The translations under genes and the position numbers were made by a program. A DNA stretch of 64,000 bases. It comes from Planctomycetota bacterium. Its GTDB lineage: Bacteria; Planctomycetota; Phycisphaerae; Phycisphaerales; SM1A02. A model generated the notes under the pieces. It did not search any database, was not told the DNA's origin, and saw only the letters and a list, made by a program, of their open reading frames with translations. Below are positions 1 to 9,190 of the stretch, piece by piece; the first letter of the stretch is position 1; each line of letters starts with the position of its first letter. The stretch is from NCBI GenBank assembly GCA_022566535.1, contig JADFIR010000012.1, forward strand, positions 18,059 to 82,058, in the 5' to 3' direction.

Positions 1-1122
1 CTTTCCGGTGGACCGACGAGTAATGATGAGATCATCTTCACATTCGACGGCGCGAATCTCATCACTGCTGTCCGCGAAGGCGATACCGCTCCGGGCTTAG
101 TCGATCCGAGCGGCGTCGAAGACGAGCTGTTCGGCAACTCGCTCAACTCGGCGCACATCCTCAGTGACAATACGGTCGCCTTTCGTGCCGACTTGATCCA
201 GAACATTCATGATGACTATGAATCGGCACTGTACCAGGGTTCAATGGTCCTGGTCCAAGAAGGTACACCGGCCGGACCGAGTCCCCGAGAGGTCTTTGAT
301 AGCTTTGTCGCGCTGGCCGGCAATACCTTCAGCAGCAGCGCCGACGGTGGATCATGGATCGTCGAAGCGGACATCATGCCCGGCTTCGGAACGATTGAAG
401 CGGTGGTCGTCAACGGCAGGATCGAGCTGCGCGACGGCGACCTTCTGGACGGACTCGCCTCGCCGGTGGAGGCCGTCTCTGCCGTAGACATGGCCGGTAA
501 CGGCGATTGGTTTGCGATTGGTGGGCTCGCCAACGACGATCGTTGGGCCGTGCGCAATGGTGTGGTCATCGCCACCACCGGTCAGCCCATTACGCCCAGC
601 GAGCCGGATGAAGTCTTCGCCGGACCCATGCTCGCGGCCAACGCCAACTCCGCGGGCGACTTCTTTGTCATCGGCGCCACCTCGAATCCCGATCCGAGCG
701 CGAACCAGGTTGTCGTGCTCAACGCACAGATCGTGATTGCCCGCTCCGGTGACCCCGTGGACCTCGACGGCGACGGGCTCAACGACGACGACACGTTTAT
801 CGAGAGCTTCACAGCCAACGACGCTTTCCTGTCGGATGATCTGAACGATGATCTGGTCGATGACCGCGAGCTCTACGTGTTCGCGACGTTGCGCAACGGG
901 CGCGGCACGATGCTCGGCCATGCATTCTTGGTCGTGCCGTTGGCCCAGGCGACATGTCCAGCCGACCTCGACGAGGACGGAAGTGTGGGCATCCTCGACC
1001 TGCTCGCGCTGTTAGCGGCCTGGGGAACCAACCCCCTCGGGCCGCCGGACTTCGACGGCGACGGCACCGTCGGTATCCTCGACCTGCTTGCCCTGCTTGC
1101 CAACTGGGGTCCGTGTCCGTGA
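1..1122 (+). CDS. Secreted protein, 5'-truncated by window edge, with two C-terminal dockerin/EF-hand-like repeats
   Basis: Frame 1 is open from base 1; C-term CPADLDEDGSVGILDLLALLAAWG...PDFDGDGTVGILDLLALLANWGPCP. Confidence 0.85.
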   Translation, partial: LSGGPTSNDEIIFTFDGANLITAVREGDTAPGLVDPSGVEDELFGNSLNSAHILSDNTVAFRADLIQNIHDDYESALYQGSMVLVQEGTPAGPSPREVFDSFVALAGNTFSSSADGGSWIVEADIMPGFGTIEAVVVNGRIELRDGDLLDGLASPVEAVSAVDMAGNGDWFAIGGLANDDRWAVRNGVVIATTGQPITPSEPDEVFAGPMLAANANSAGDFFVIGATSNPDPSANQVVVLNAQIVIARSGDPVDLDGDGLNDDDTFIESFTANDAFLSDDLNDDLVDDRELYVFATLRNGRGTMLGHAFLVVPLAQATCPADLDEDGSVGILDLLALLAAWGTNPLGPPDFDGDGTVGILDLLALLANWGPCP

Positions 1123-1297
1123 GCACGGCAGTTGAGGCGCTCACCGCTTGATCGCTCTCGCCAGTCGTCATGGGCTTCGTGGTCGCTCTACCGCAGCGTG
1201 TGGCACTTCTCGCTGACCGTTCGTATGACGCGATCATCAATGCCGTCTGGTTGACTTAGTACGTGGCCCTGATCCCAAGAGGGCGATACCCCCGAAG

Positions 1298-1738
1298 TCA
1301 CAGAATCGCCTGAGCTCCTGTGGTCGCGACGGTGTGATCGTCTTCGACCGTTGAGCCGGAGACGCCGATCGCCCCGATGACGGTGCCTTCGGTGGTCTTC
1401 AGCGGCACGCCCCCCGGGAAGCTGATGAGGCCGCCATTGGAATGCTCGATGTTGTACAGCGGCCCGCCGGGCTGCGATAGCTTGCCGATCTCACCCGTGG
1501 GCATGTCGAACAGTCGCGCGGTCCGCGCCTTCTTGATGGCGATGTCAATACTGCCGAGCCACGCGCCATCCATGCGGAGAAACGCTTTGAGATTGCCACC
1601 AGCATCGACCACGGCGATATTCATCTTTGTGTTGATCTGTGCAGCCTTCGCCTTCGCTGCATCCACAATCGCCCGTGCCTGTACGGCACTGATGTCGTGC
1701 GTCGTGAGGGTGTCCGGGAGTGTGAGGGTCTCGGCCAT
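1298..1738 (-). CDS. GlcG/HbpS (DUF336) heme-binding-like protein
   Basis: 146 aa; motifs [36 protein letters not shown] and [17 protein letters not shown]. Confidence 0.85.
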   Translation of the reverse strand: MAETLTLPDTLTTHDISAVQARAIVDAAKAKAAQINTKMNIAVVDAGGNLKAFLRMDGAWLGSIDIAIKKARTARLFDMPTGEIGKLSQPGGPLYNIEHSNGGLISFPGGVPLKTTEGTVIGAIGVSGSTVEDDHTVATTGAQAIL

Positions 1739-1871
1739 CGATCAATTCTCCTTTGCTTGGCATAGCTTGGCGGAATCGACGCGCAGCAAGTTTCGCAGGT
1801 CTGGGCGAGGCCGTCAATGCCGAGCTACCCCTGGGCGACAGAAAGGGTGCCTTCCCAGACCAGAGCAAGTC

Positions 1872-1934
1872 GATGGCACCGTCGGTATCCTCGACCTGCT
1901 GGCGCTGCTGGCCAATTGGGGCCCGTGCCCGTAA
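1872..1934 (+). pseudogene. Orphan dockerin-repeat tail fragment
   Basis: DGTVGILDLLALLANWGPCP-stop, almost the same as the gene end at 1060-1122, with no recognisable host ORF upstream. Confidence 0.6.
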
Positions 1935-2084
1935 GCGGCGAGTTTGATGGTGATGGCGACAACGATTCGGCCGACCCTATGCTCGACACGGTCGGCGGGA
2001 AACAAGCGCACGCCTTTTCACCACAGGTTGCACCGCGTTCTCAGGATGGATACACCCTGTGGAGCAGGGACCGCATCTTGATGC

Positions 2085-2426
2085 TCATGCTTCACCGCCT
2101 TCGTCTCTAAGCTGATCGTCAGAGTCACCATCACCCCGAGCATCGATTGCCTGATCGATGGCGTCGATGATGCTTGTCTGTACAAATGATTGCGGCGGCA
2201 GATCCGGTTGCTTGCCGACTGCAATATCAAGCGTCTTTGTGGCGGCACTGACGGTGACAGCCGGCTCCTCCTCGTGTGCTTGCACTCCTGCAGAGTCGGG
2301 GAGAGTCAGCGCTCGCAACGTCACCACCCAATCCTCGAAACCGAATTCTTGGAGTCGCTCGTCGCCCGTCTGGCGGACTTCTCTCCAAAATTCATCGAGT
2401 TCGAGTCCGCCTTGGAGCCTGATCAT
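2085..2426 (-). CDS. Hypothetical protein
   Basis: 113 aa ORF between neighbouring minus-strand genes; no recognised domain. Confidence 0.4.
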   Translation of the reverse strand: MIRLQGGLELDEFWREVRQTGDERLQEFGFEDWVVTLRALTLPDSAGVQAHEEEPAVTVSAATKTLDIAVGKQPDLPPQSFVQTSIIDAIDQAIDARGDGDSDDQLRDEGGEA

Positions 2427-2579
2427 GCCTCACCGCCTCTCTCATCCAGCTCGTTGAGCGAATCGCATCCGCCGCCGGATTCGACGCAAGCAGGTCAACC
2501 GCAGCGGGTGCGCAGGCCGGGAGCCAATGGTGAGATCAACTTGCCTGCGCCGTGCTTCGGGACCTCCAACGTGCACTGC

Positions 2580-2918
2580 TCAGCTGCCTTGGGCGCTCTC
2601 GTCGAGCATATCGCGTTTGCTTTCGACATCCTTGAACTCGTCCGCCTCCGGCAGCCCATCCTTCTGCTCGGTGATCTCCGGCCAATCGACGGCAAGGCGG
2701 GCGTTGACTTCGACGTACTCGGCCCACTTCTGGGGTAGGTCGTCCTCGGAGAAGATCGCATCGACCGGACACTCGGGCACGCAGAGGTCGCAGTCAATGC
2801 AAACCTCCGGATCGATGACCAGACAGTTTGCACCTTCGCGAAAAGCGTCGACCGGACACACGGTTACGCAATCGGTGTACTTGCACTTGATGCATGGTTC
2901 CGCAACCACGTAGGTCAT
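2580..2918 (-). CDS. fdxA: Seven-iron ferredoxin (3Fe-4S/4Fe-4S), FdxA-like
   Basis: [29 protein letters not shown]...[17 protein letters not shown]. Confidence 0.92.
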   Translation of the reverse strand: MTYVVAEPCIKCKYTDCVTVCPVDAFREGANCLVIDPEVCIDCDLCVPECPVDAIFSEDDLPQKWAEYVEVNARLAVDWPEITEQKDGLPEADEFKDVESKRDMLDESAQGS

Positions 2919-2978
2919 AATCCGTCGCCTTCGGTAGAACCGTGAAGAGCACAGTCTCTCAGCCGCCAGCCATCCACC

Positions 2979-3356
2979 TCAGGAATCCCGCTGGGCAGCG
3001 CCGGCGCGGCGGGCCTTGATGAAGGACCGAATGCACAACACCACGAAGACCGCACAGAGCGCAGCCACCACAACCTGCATTGTGACTGCGGTCGAAATCT
3101 CAATCTCCTCTCCGACAATGAGTTTCTTCACGATCCGGAAGAGGGATCCGACCAGACCGAGCAAGGCGATGAGGGCTGCGGCGTGCATCGCGTGTTTTCG
3201 CATGCGCTCCTTCAGAGCGACCAGACCCAGAAGCAGCAGCGGCAGGCCGAAGAACGCCGGGATCAACGCCGTTATGTGCGCGCTACCGGTGCCGACGTAG
3301 CCGCCAAGGCCTAGAGCGATCAGCACGAGGCCGAGTCCGATTGTAATCTTTGCCAT
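2979..3356 (-). CDS. Small membrane protein
   Basis: Multiple hydrophobic segments starting MAKITIGLGLVLIALGLGGYVG. Confidence 0.6.
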   Translation of the reverse strand: MAKITIGLGLVLIALGLGGYVGTGSAHITALIPAFFGLPLLLLGLVALKERMRKHAMHAAALIALLGLVGSLFRIVKKLIVGEEIEISTAVTMQVVVAALCAVFVVLCIRSFIKARRAGAAQRDS

Positions 3357-3580
3357 TGACCTACGCTCCTCTGCTAGAGGTACTGAGGTTCGCATGGCTG
3401 CTTGCTAAGCAGCCCGGACACTCGTCAGCTATCTTACCCGGCCCAATGCCGGGGGCAGCGAGTGAAGCGGCTGTCCTGCTGGGCGAGATGCTCGCCGTGG
3501 ACTGGGAGGACGGGTAGGTCATCATCCGGCTATCGTTGGGTCGTGAAACGCCGCCATTCCGACCTCCTCGCCGATGTGGT

Positions 3581-3883
3581 TCAACCGACTGCGAAGCTGG
3601 GGATCAACCGTCTCAAGATCGCCGCCCATCGAGCCCGCCGCATCGCTCCAAGCAGCGGCATACCCACGCGGAGCAGATCGGATAGCTGGCGATAGGCCGT
3701 GGCCAGGTGCTGCGACGACACTCTTCGTTTTAGGCGCGGTCGTTCATGAACCCGGCGGACTCGTACCGGCGCCAGATCCCGCCCGGCCAGGTCCGCCAGC
3801 ACCGCCTGTTCGCTTGCCGCGGTCAGAGTCCCGATCACCCGCTGACCAGCCGGATCACGCGCGATGTACGAGAACGTCGTCAT
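3581..3883 (-). pseudogene. N-terminal fragment of type II secretion/pilus GspF/PilC-family protein
   Basis: MTTFSYIARDPAGQRVIGTLTAASEQAVLADLAGRDLAPVRV...RQLSDLLRVGMPLLGAM is GspF N-terminus; the rest of the ~400 aa family length is missing. Confidence 0.65.
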
Positions 3884-3982
3884 CGTCGGCCCGATTGTAG
3901 GTTACCGCCGCTTCCCGTTTGGGTTGCAAGGAGCGTACCCTGGCCGCAGCGGATGCATATCCGCCGAAACCCTTCCGCTGTC

Positions 3983-4060
3983 TCACAACGTCGTGTTCTG
4001 CTGCTTGGTGTCGGTGCCGGCCGGAATGTGGCAGAGAATCCGGCGCGTGATCTTGACGCT
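3983..4060 (-). pseudogene. Remnant of acetyl-CoA synthetase C-terminus
   Basis: Reverse strand reads SVKITRRILCHIPAGTDTKQQNTTL-stop; compare intact Acs end [25 protein letters not shown]. Confidence 0.7.
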
Positions 4061-4082
4061 ACACGTCCCAAGGGAGCACTGT

Positions 4083-4325
4083 TCAAGCTGCAACGACTGG
4101 AATCGTCCGAACCTGAGAAGCTTCTTGGGGATTCTTTGCGGCGCGCTCGGCACGCTTTACAACCTCGGCGGGGAAATAACGGTGGCCGCAGCGATCGCAC
4201 CTGCCAATGGTCGCGCCATCGATCAGCACCATCCTGCCACACACCTTGATCGGTTCATCTCTAGCCACAATGGGCTGGACCGTCCCGGAGCAGAAATCGC
4301 AACAATGTGGCTTGTACTTGCTCAT
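4083..4325 (-). CDS. YgiT-type zinc finger protein
   Basis: 80 aa; CDFCSGTVQP...CDRCGHRYFPAEVVKR two-CxxC layout. Confidence 0.75.
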   Translation of the reverse strand: MSKYKPHCCDFCSGTVQPIVARDEPIKVCGRMVLIDGATIGRCDRCGHRYFPAEVVKRAERAAKNPQEASQVRTIPVVAA

Positions 4326-4452
4326 TACTCAGATTCATCATAGCTATCCCCGGCGAGGAGCGTGGGTCGCGCTCGTCGATCACAGCCCATCCCACCACGG
4401 CGGTGGGCTGTCTCGATTTCCTTGATGCCTTGGCGCCTCGATGCCTTCCCCG

Positions 4453-6486
4453 TCACCCTTCTTCGCTCCCGCGCAGGCGGGCGAGGACGGAGAGATCTTC
4501 CAGCGTGGTGGTGTCCTGTTTCGTATCGGTGCCGGCGGCGATGTCGCGCAAAAGCCTGCGCATGATTTTGCCCGAGCGCGTCTTGGGTAGGGCATCGGTG
4601 AAGCGGATCAGGTCCGGCCGAGCAATCGCGCCGATTTCCTTGCCCACATGATGGAAAAGCTCATCGCGCAGCGCCGGGCTGGGACTGTGGCTCTGGTCAA
4701 GTGTAACAAACGCAGCGATGGCGGTGCCCTTGATCTCGTGGGGCATGCCGACCACCGCGGCCTCCACCACCGCCGGGTGGCTGACCAGAGCCGACTCAAT
4801 CTCCATCGTGCCGAGGCGATGGCCGGCCACGTTGATCACATCATCGACCCGGCCCATGATCCAGAAGTAGCCGCGCTCATCACGCCGAGCCCCGTCGCCG
4901 GTCAAGTAGGCGCCGGGAATCCGCGAAAAATACGTGTCGATGAACCGCTGGCGGTCGCCGTAGATTCCGCGGAGCATGGCCGGCCAGGGTTTGCGAATGA
5001 CCAGGAGCCCGCCGACGTTGGCCGGCTGCTCTTCGCCCTGTTCATTGACCACCGCAGCGTCGATACCAAAGAACGGAAGCGTGCAACTCCCGGGGACGGC
5101 CGGCGTCGCACCGGGCATCGGCATGATCAACTGCCCGCCGGTTTCCGTCTGCCACCACGTATCGACGATCGGGCAGTGTTCGGAGCCGATGACGCGGCGG
5201 TACCACATCCACGCTTCGGGGTTGATCGGCTCACCCACCGTGCCGAGCAGTTTCAGGCTGGATAGATCGTGCTTGCGAGGGTGCTCATCGCCCCATTTCA
5301 TAAAGGCGCGAATCGCCGTCGGAGCAGTGTAGAACTGCGTGACGTTGTGCCGCTCGACGATATCCCAGAAGCGGTCCTCGGCTGGAAAGTTCGGCGCACC
5401 TTCATACATGAAGCTCGGCACGCGGGTCGGCAGGATGCCATAGACGATGTAGCTGTGCCCGGTAACCCACCCGATGTCAGCGGTGCACCAGTAGACTTGC
5501 CCACGGTCTGGGACGAGGTTGAACACATATTTGCTCGTGAGGTAGGTGTAAACCATGTACCCGCCGGTGGTGTGCACGATGCCCTTGGGCTTGCCGGTCG
5601 AGCCGGAGGTGTAGAGCAAGAAGAGCATGTCCTCGCTGTCCATCGCTTCGCAGGGGCAGTCATCGGACGCCTCGGCCGTTAGCTCGTGCCACCAATGGTC
5701 GCGCCCCTCCGTCCAGGCGATGTCGTTTCCACACCGCTTCAACACGATGACGGTCTCGACAAGATTGGTCATGCCGGCCGCGGCATCGACGTTGGCTTTG
5801 AGCGGCACGATCTTGCCTCGCCGCCAGCCGCCATCGGCCGTGACGATGACCCGGCTCTTGGCGTCCTGAACCCGGTCAACAATTGCCTGGCTGGAGAACC
5901 CGCCGAAGATCACCGAATGAACGGCCCCGATGCGGGCACAGGCGAGCATGGCGATCGCTAACTGGGGCACCATGCCCATGTACAACGTCACCACATCGCC
6001 CTTCCGCACGCCGAGCTTCTTGAGCACGTTCGCAAACCTGCTCACCTCGCGCAGCAGGTCGTTGTAGGTGAGCCTGCGAATCTCAGGGAAGGCTTGAGGC
6101 TTGTCCGCTGGCGGCCCAGAGGCTTGGGGGGCAGAGGTGGGTTCACCCTCCCAGATGATCGCCACCTGGTCGCCGAAGCCGTTGTTGACCTGCCGATCAA
6201 CACAGTTGTGGCAGATATTCGTCTTCCCGCCGAGAAACCATTTCGCATCCGGCTCCTTCCATTGGAGCACCTTGGTCCACTTCTCGAACCAGTCAAGCTC
6301 CTGGGCAAACTCGGCCCAGAAGCCTTGCGGGTCCTTGATCGAGCGGGCGTACATCTCGCGATATTGCTGCATCGAGGAGATATACGCCCCGCCGATGGAT
6401 TCGCTGAACCCCGCCGGCGGCTCGAACACCCGCTCCTCGTGAAGGACAGACTCGATACTGCTCGTGTCTCCAATCCTCTCGGACAT
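4453..6486 (-). CDS. acs: Acetyl-CoA synthetase
   Basis: [92 protein letters not shown]; start placed at [10 protein letters not shown]. Confidence 0.96.
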   Translation of the reverse strand: MSERIGDTSSIESVLHEERVFEPPAGFSESIGGAYISSMQQYREMYARSIKDPQGFWAEFAQELDWFEKWTKVLQWKEPDAKWFLGGKTNICHNCVDRQVNNGFGDQVAIIWEGEPTSAPQASGPPADKPQAFPEIRRLTYNDLLREVSRFANVLKKLGVRKGDVVTLYMGMVPQLAIAMLACARIGAVHSVIFGGFSSQAIVDRVQDAKSRVIVTADGGWRRGKIVPLKANVDAAAGMTNLVETVIVLKRCGNDIAWTEGRDHWWHELTAEASDDCPCEAMDSEDMLFLLYTSGSTGKPKGIVHTTGGYMVYTYLTSKYVFNLVPDRGQVYWCTADIGWVTGHSYIVYGILPTRVPSFMYEGAPNFPAEDRFWDIVERHNVTQFYTAPTAIRAFMKWGDEHPRKHDLSSLKLLGTVGEPINPEAWMWYRRVIGSEHCPIVDTWWQTETGGQLIMPMPGATPAVPGSCTLPFFGIDAAVVNEQGEEQPANVGGLLVIRKPWPAMLRGIYGDRQRFIDTYFSRIPGAYLTGDGARRDERGYFWIMGRVDDVINVAGHRLGTMEIESALVSHPAVVEAAVVGMPHEIKGTAIAAFVTLDQSHSPSPALRDELFHHVGKEIGAIARPDLIRFTDALPKTRSGKIMRRLLRDIAAGTDTKQDTTTLEDLSVLARLRGSEEG

Positions 6487-6608
6487 GGCGAGACCTCTCC
6501 AAGCGTAAGGAAAACGATCACTGTAACGGATCCGCAACGCCGACCAAAAGCAAATCCGCCGATTCCGGAGCCCCATCTCAGACTCAGGACGAGCGAGAAC
6601 CGCACCGG

Positions 6609-7154
6609 TCACAGCGCGATGGTCGCAAGGTCCCCAGGTGGTATCATGCTCGACCAATCGGGTGACGCCCGGGCAACATCCCAGCGACCGACACGCATCA
6701 CGTCGTTGCCAAAATCTAACACATCAATCCGCCCGTAGGTCGTCAGAAGGCGATGAAGATTTGACGACAGGCCTTTCGATGACAACAAATACGCCCCTCT
6801 TGGCCGACAGACACGACAATACCCCAGGAGTTGACCAACATCGACGAGCGAGATGGGCTTTGCTTTCAGCTCAACGAAGACGAGTGTGGTCTGCCGCCTC
6901 TGCTGTACCGCAGCGACAACATCGACTCTTACTTCCCAGGCGCTCGATTCTAGAAAACTCGACGCGAGCCCGGCGTCGTTCATGGCGTACCGAAGTTGTC
7001 TCCGATCAGTCTTGCGAAGTATCGTTATTGTCGCACGAGGGTGCTTGTGGCGAAGAAAGTCAGCGAGCCATTCGCGGCAATCACGGACGAGACGAGTCGC
7101 CTTTGGCAGGAGAACCTCGGGGGCTTGGGCCTGTCGCGCGACCAAGAGTTGCAC
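6609..7154 (-). CDS. PD-(D/E)XK-like putative nuclease (paralog A of tandem pair)
   Basis: 181 aa; [27 protein letters not shown] fits a D-x(n)-ExK core; aligns along its length with the 7194-7685 product. Confidence 0.6.
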   Translation of the reverse strand: MQLLVARQAQAPEVLLPKATRLVRDCREWLADFLRHKHPRATITILRKTDRRQLRYAMNDAGLASSFLESSAWEVRVDVVAAVQQRRQTTLVFVELKAKPISLVDVGQLLGYCRVCRPRGAYLLSSKGLSSNLHRLLTTYGRIDVLDFGNDVMRVGRWDVARASPDWSSMIPPGDLATIAL

Positions 7155-7193
7155 GGTACGGTCTCCTTTCGAGTAAGACGAACCGCCTCGGCT

Positions 7194-7685
7194 TTAGAGC
7201 AAGATGGGTTCCGCATTCGCCGAATCCCAGGTACCAACCCGAATATACTGCTCGCCATACCTCAGAATATCCCACCGACCAAAGCGCCGGAGCAGTGTTA
7301 CCAAACTCGCCGACAGTCCATCAGGTGCAAGAAGAAAAGCAAAAGTCGGCCGAATGACTTCACATGAAGCCACCATTTCGCCAACATGTGAAATCCGGAT
7401 CCGATCACTTTTCAACTTGGCGAGGGCGAGGGTTACAGAAGACGCGCACCTGATCAGCACAACGGCGTCCATAGTCACCGACCACGTGGACGATTCTGGC
7501 CAATTGGTCTCAAGCCCGTGACGCGCTACGAGATCACGGAGCATTGAGTTCCGCCCCTCCTCCAAGCATGTCACTTCGGCTTTGGGAAAGCGAGATCGGA
7601 GGTGTTCGGCAAGCCACTGGCGCAGCTGTCGAACATGTCTCTGCTTGCCAGCTCGATTGACATTAGTCTTCGTAGAGGTTGCCAT
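7194..7685 (-). CDS. Degenerate PD-(D/E)XK-like paralog (paralog B)
   Basis: 163 aa; WSVTMDAVVLIRCASSVTLALAKLKSDR aligns to paralog A; shared C-terminal GLS..L..LL...GR.D.L......RVG.WD.A. Confidence 0.6.
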   Translation of the reverse strand: MATSTKTNVNRAGKQRHVRQLRQWLAEHLRSRFPKAEVTCLEEGRNSMLRDLVARHGLETNWPESSTWSVTMDAVVLIRCASSVTLALAKLKSDRIRISHVGEMVASCEVIRPTFAFLLAPDGLSASLVTLLRRFGRWDILRYGEQYIRVGTWDSANAEPILL

Positions 7686-7689
7686 CTCG

Positions 7690-8712
7690 CTACTCCGAAA
7701 AGACAGTTTCGGTGAAAGACTTCATGACGGCAGCGGCCTCTACCACCTTGTCGACTTCGTCAGGCGTCAAAAACACCAGTTTGTCGAGCAATGGCGACCG
7801 CTTCACCCTCAGCCGGTCGAGCATCCTCTCCTGCTGCTCGGGATCGGTAACCACGACCGCCTTTTGCACCACGTTAGCAACCATCTCAAGGCGTTCGATC
7901 GCGTCAGCCATGCTGCCAGATATCTGAACTTCAAAGGGATACTGTAGCTTCCCACCGAAATGGACAAATCGCACCCAGAGACAATCAACTTGACGATTCT
8001 CCCTGAGGCGGCTCGAGGCGGGCAGAATATCATTGACGCTCGCGCGCGGCCGAACCTCGAACTGGAAGAACGCGCCAATGATGCCAAGTTTGTGCTCAAG
8101 ATCATTGTGCGACACCTTGCTCTTTTGGGCAGGAGTGCGCGCTCGGGCTTCTAACTCTGCCCTGCGCTCCCGCGATCCCGCCTGCGACAGGAAGAATCTC
8201 CCCGAAATGAAATCAACGAGCCCAAGTGACCGCAACCAGTCAATTCGGAAGCGCAATTGACTACTCAAATGCTGGGGCCTCCAAGAACGCGCCTCTTTGC
8301 GCCGCGAACGCATGTGCGCACCCCATCCCTCGCGCAACGCATCCCAGGTGGCTGGCTGAATCTGTGCGAGGATAGACAGGATTACATCTACGCCGAAAAA
8401 GGTCCGCGAGAAAACCCGGTAGCACTTCTGCGCGCTGTGGGAGCGGGCGACCTCAGTCCCCCGTTTCGTCAAACGAAAAGCCTTTCCATCGCGCTCTACG
8501 AAACCCGTACCGCGCAATAGAACTGAGTAGACCTTCTTGGAAAAGCTTTCGCTGAGGTCATAGGTGCGCTGCATCCACCCCACTAAATCTGCTGACGCTG
8601 ATTCGTCCGATGAGACGGCTTGCAAGATCGTGACAAGCGTGTCGAACTGGGCCTCGATGGGGCCGGCCATCGGATAGCACAGAAGCTTGCCCTCGGGAGC
8701 TTTCTCGCGCAT
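7690..8712 (-). CDS. Winged-helix protein with C-terminal PD-(D/E)XK-like domain
   Basis: 340 aa; N-terminal wHTH-like segments (LLRGTGFVERDGKAFRLTKRGTEVA), C-terminal RQVDCLWVRF..GGKLQYPFEVQISGSMADAIERL. Confidence 0.55.
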   Translation of the reverse strand: MREKAPEGKLLCYPMAGPIEAQFDTLVTILQAVSSDESASADLVGWMQRTYDLSESFSKKVYSVLLRGTGFVERDGKAFRLTKRGTEVARSHSAQKCYRVFSRTFFGVDVILSILAQIQPATWDALREGWGAHMRSRRKEARSWRPQHLSSQLRFRIDWLRSLGLVDFISGRFFLSQAGSRERRAELEARARTPAQKSKVSHNDLEHKLGIIGAFFQFEVRPRASVNDILPASSRLRENRQVDCLWVRFVHFGGKLQYPFEVQISGSMADAIERLEMVANVVQKAVVVTDPEQQERMLDRLRVKRSPLLDKLVFLTPDEVDKVVEAAAVMKSFTETVFSE

Positions 8713-8726
8713 GCTGTAACTCAGAG

Positions 8727-9032
8727 CTAGGCCGAGGCGGGCAATTCCTCAAATCCTTCAAGCACACCGTGCTGGCGGAAGAACTTTTTCCAGCCACGCC
8801 ACCGAAAGATACCCTTAGCGGCATCGATCTCCGTCTCGATTGCGCCAAAATTATCGAGTTCAAGGGTACAGGGTTGAGCATCGGTTTCATCAATGCGGTC
8901 ACCACGAATGGCCCACTTTGGGAAGAACCACAGATACTCCCTGATGTACACGTGGCCGTTTCGCAGATTCCCACCGGTGATGGGCACCTTGATCGTGGAG
9001 CTGCGCTGCGGTGTCTTTGTCGTTGAACTCAT
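8727..9032 (-). CDS. Small protein with possible B3-like DNA-binding fold
   Basis: GGNLRNGHVYIREYLWFFPKWAI...ETEIDAAKGIFRWRGWKKFFRQHGVLEGFEEL; start at MSSTTK (upstream start at 9089 also possible); 14 bp from next gene. Confidence 0.5.
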   Translation of the reverse strand: MSSTTKTPQRSSTIKVPITGGNLRNGHVYIREYLWFFPKWAIRGDRIDETDAQPCTLELDNFGAIETEIDAAKGIFRWRGWKKFFRQHGVLEGFEELPASA

Positions 9033-9190
9033 GATGCTGTACGTTTGCGCATCGACCGTAACCGTATCGTGATGTGGTAAGACTATCAAACCGACTGCCG
9101 CACATCAACCTGCCAGCTGTTCGACGTCAACTCCATAGTAAACGTGATACCGCCCGGCACCAGGTCGCAACATGCAAATTGGCCACAGCA

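Noticed and set aside
6487-6657. N-terminal extension of acs
   Set aside because: The extra 57 codons overlap paralog A of the cassette and do not resemble Acs; [10 protein letters not shown] is the better start.
6609-9032. Calling the cassette a toxin-antitoxin or classical restriction-modification system
   Set aside because: No methyltransferase, ATPase/helicase or small toxin-antitoxin pair is recognisable; left as an unassigned module.
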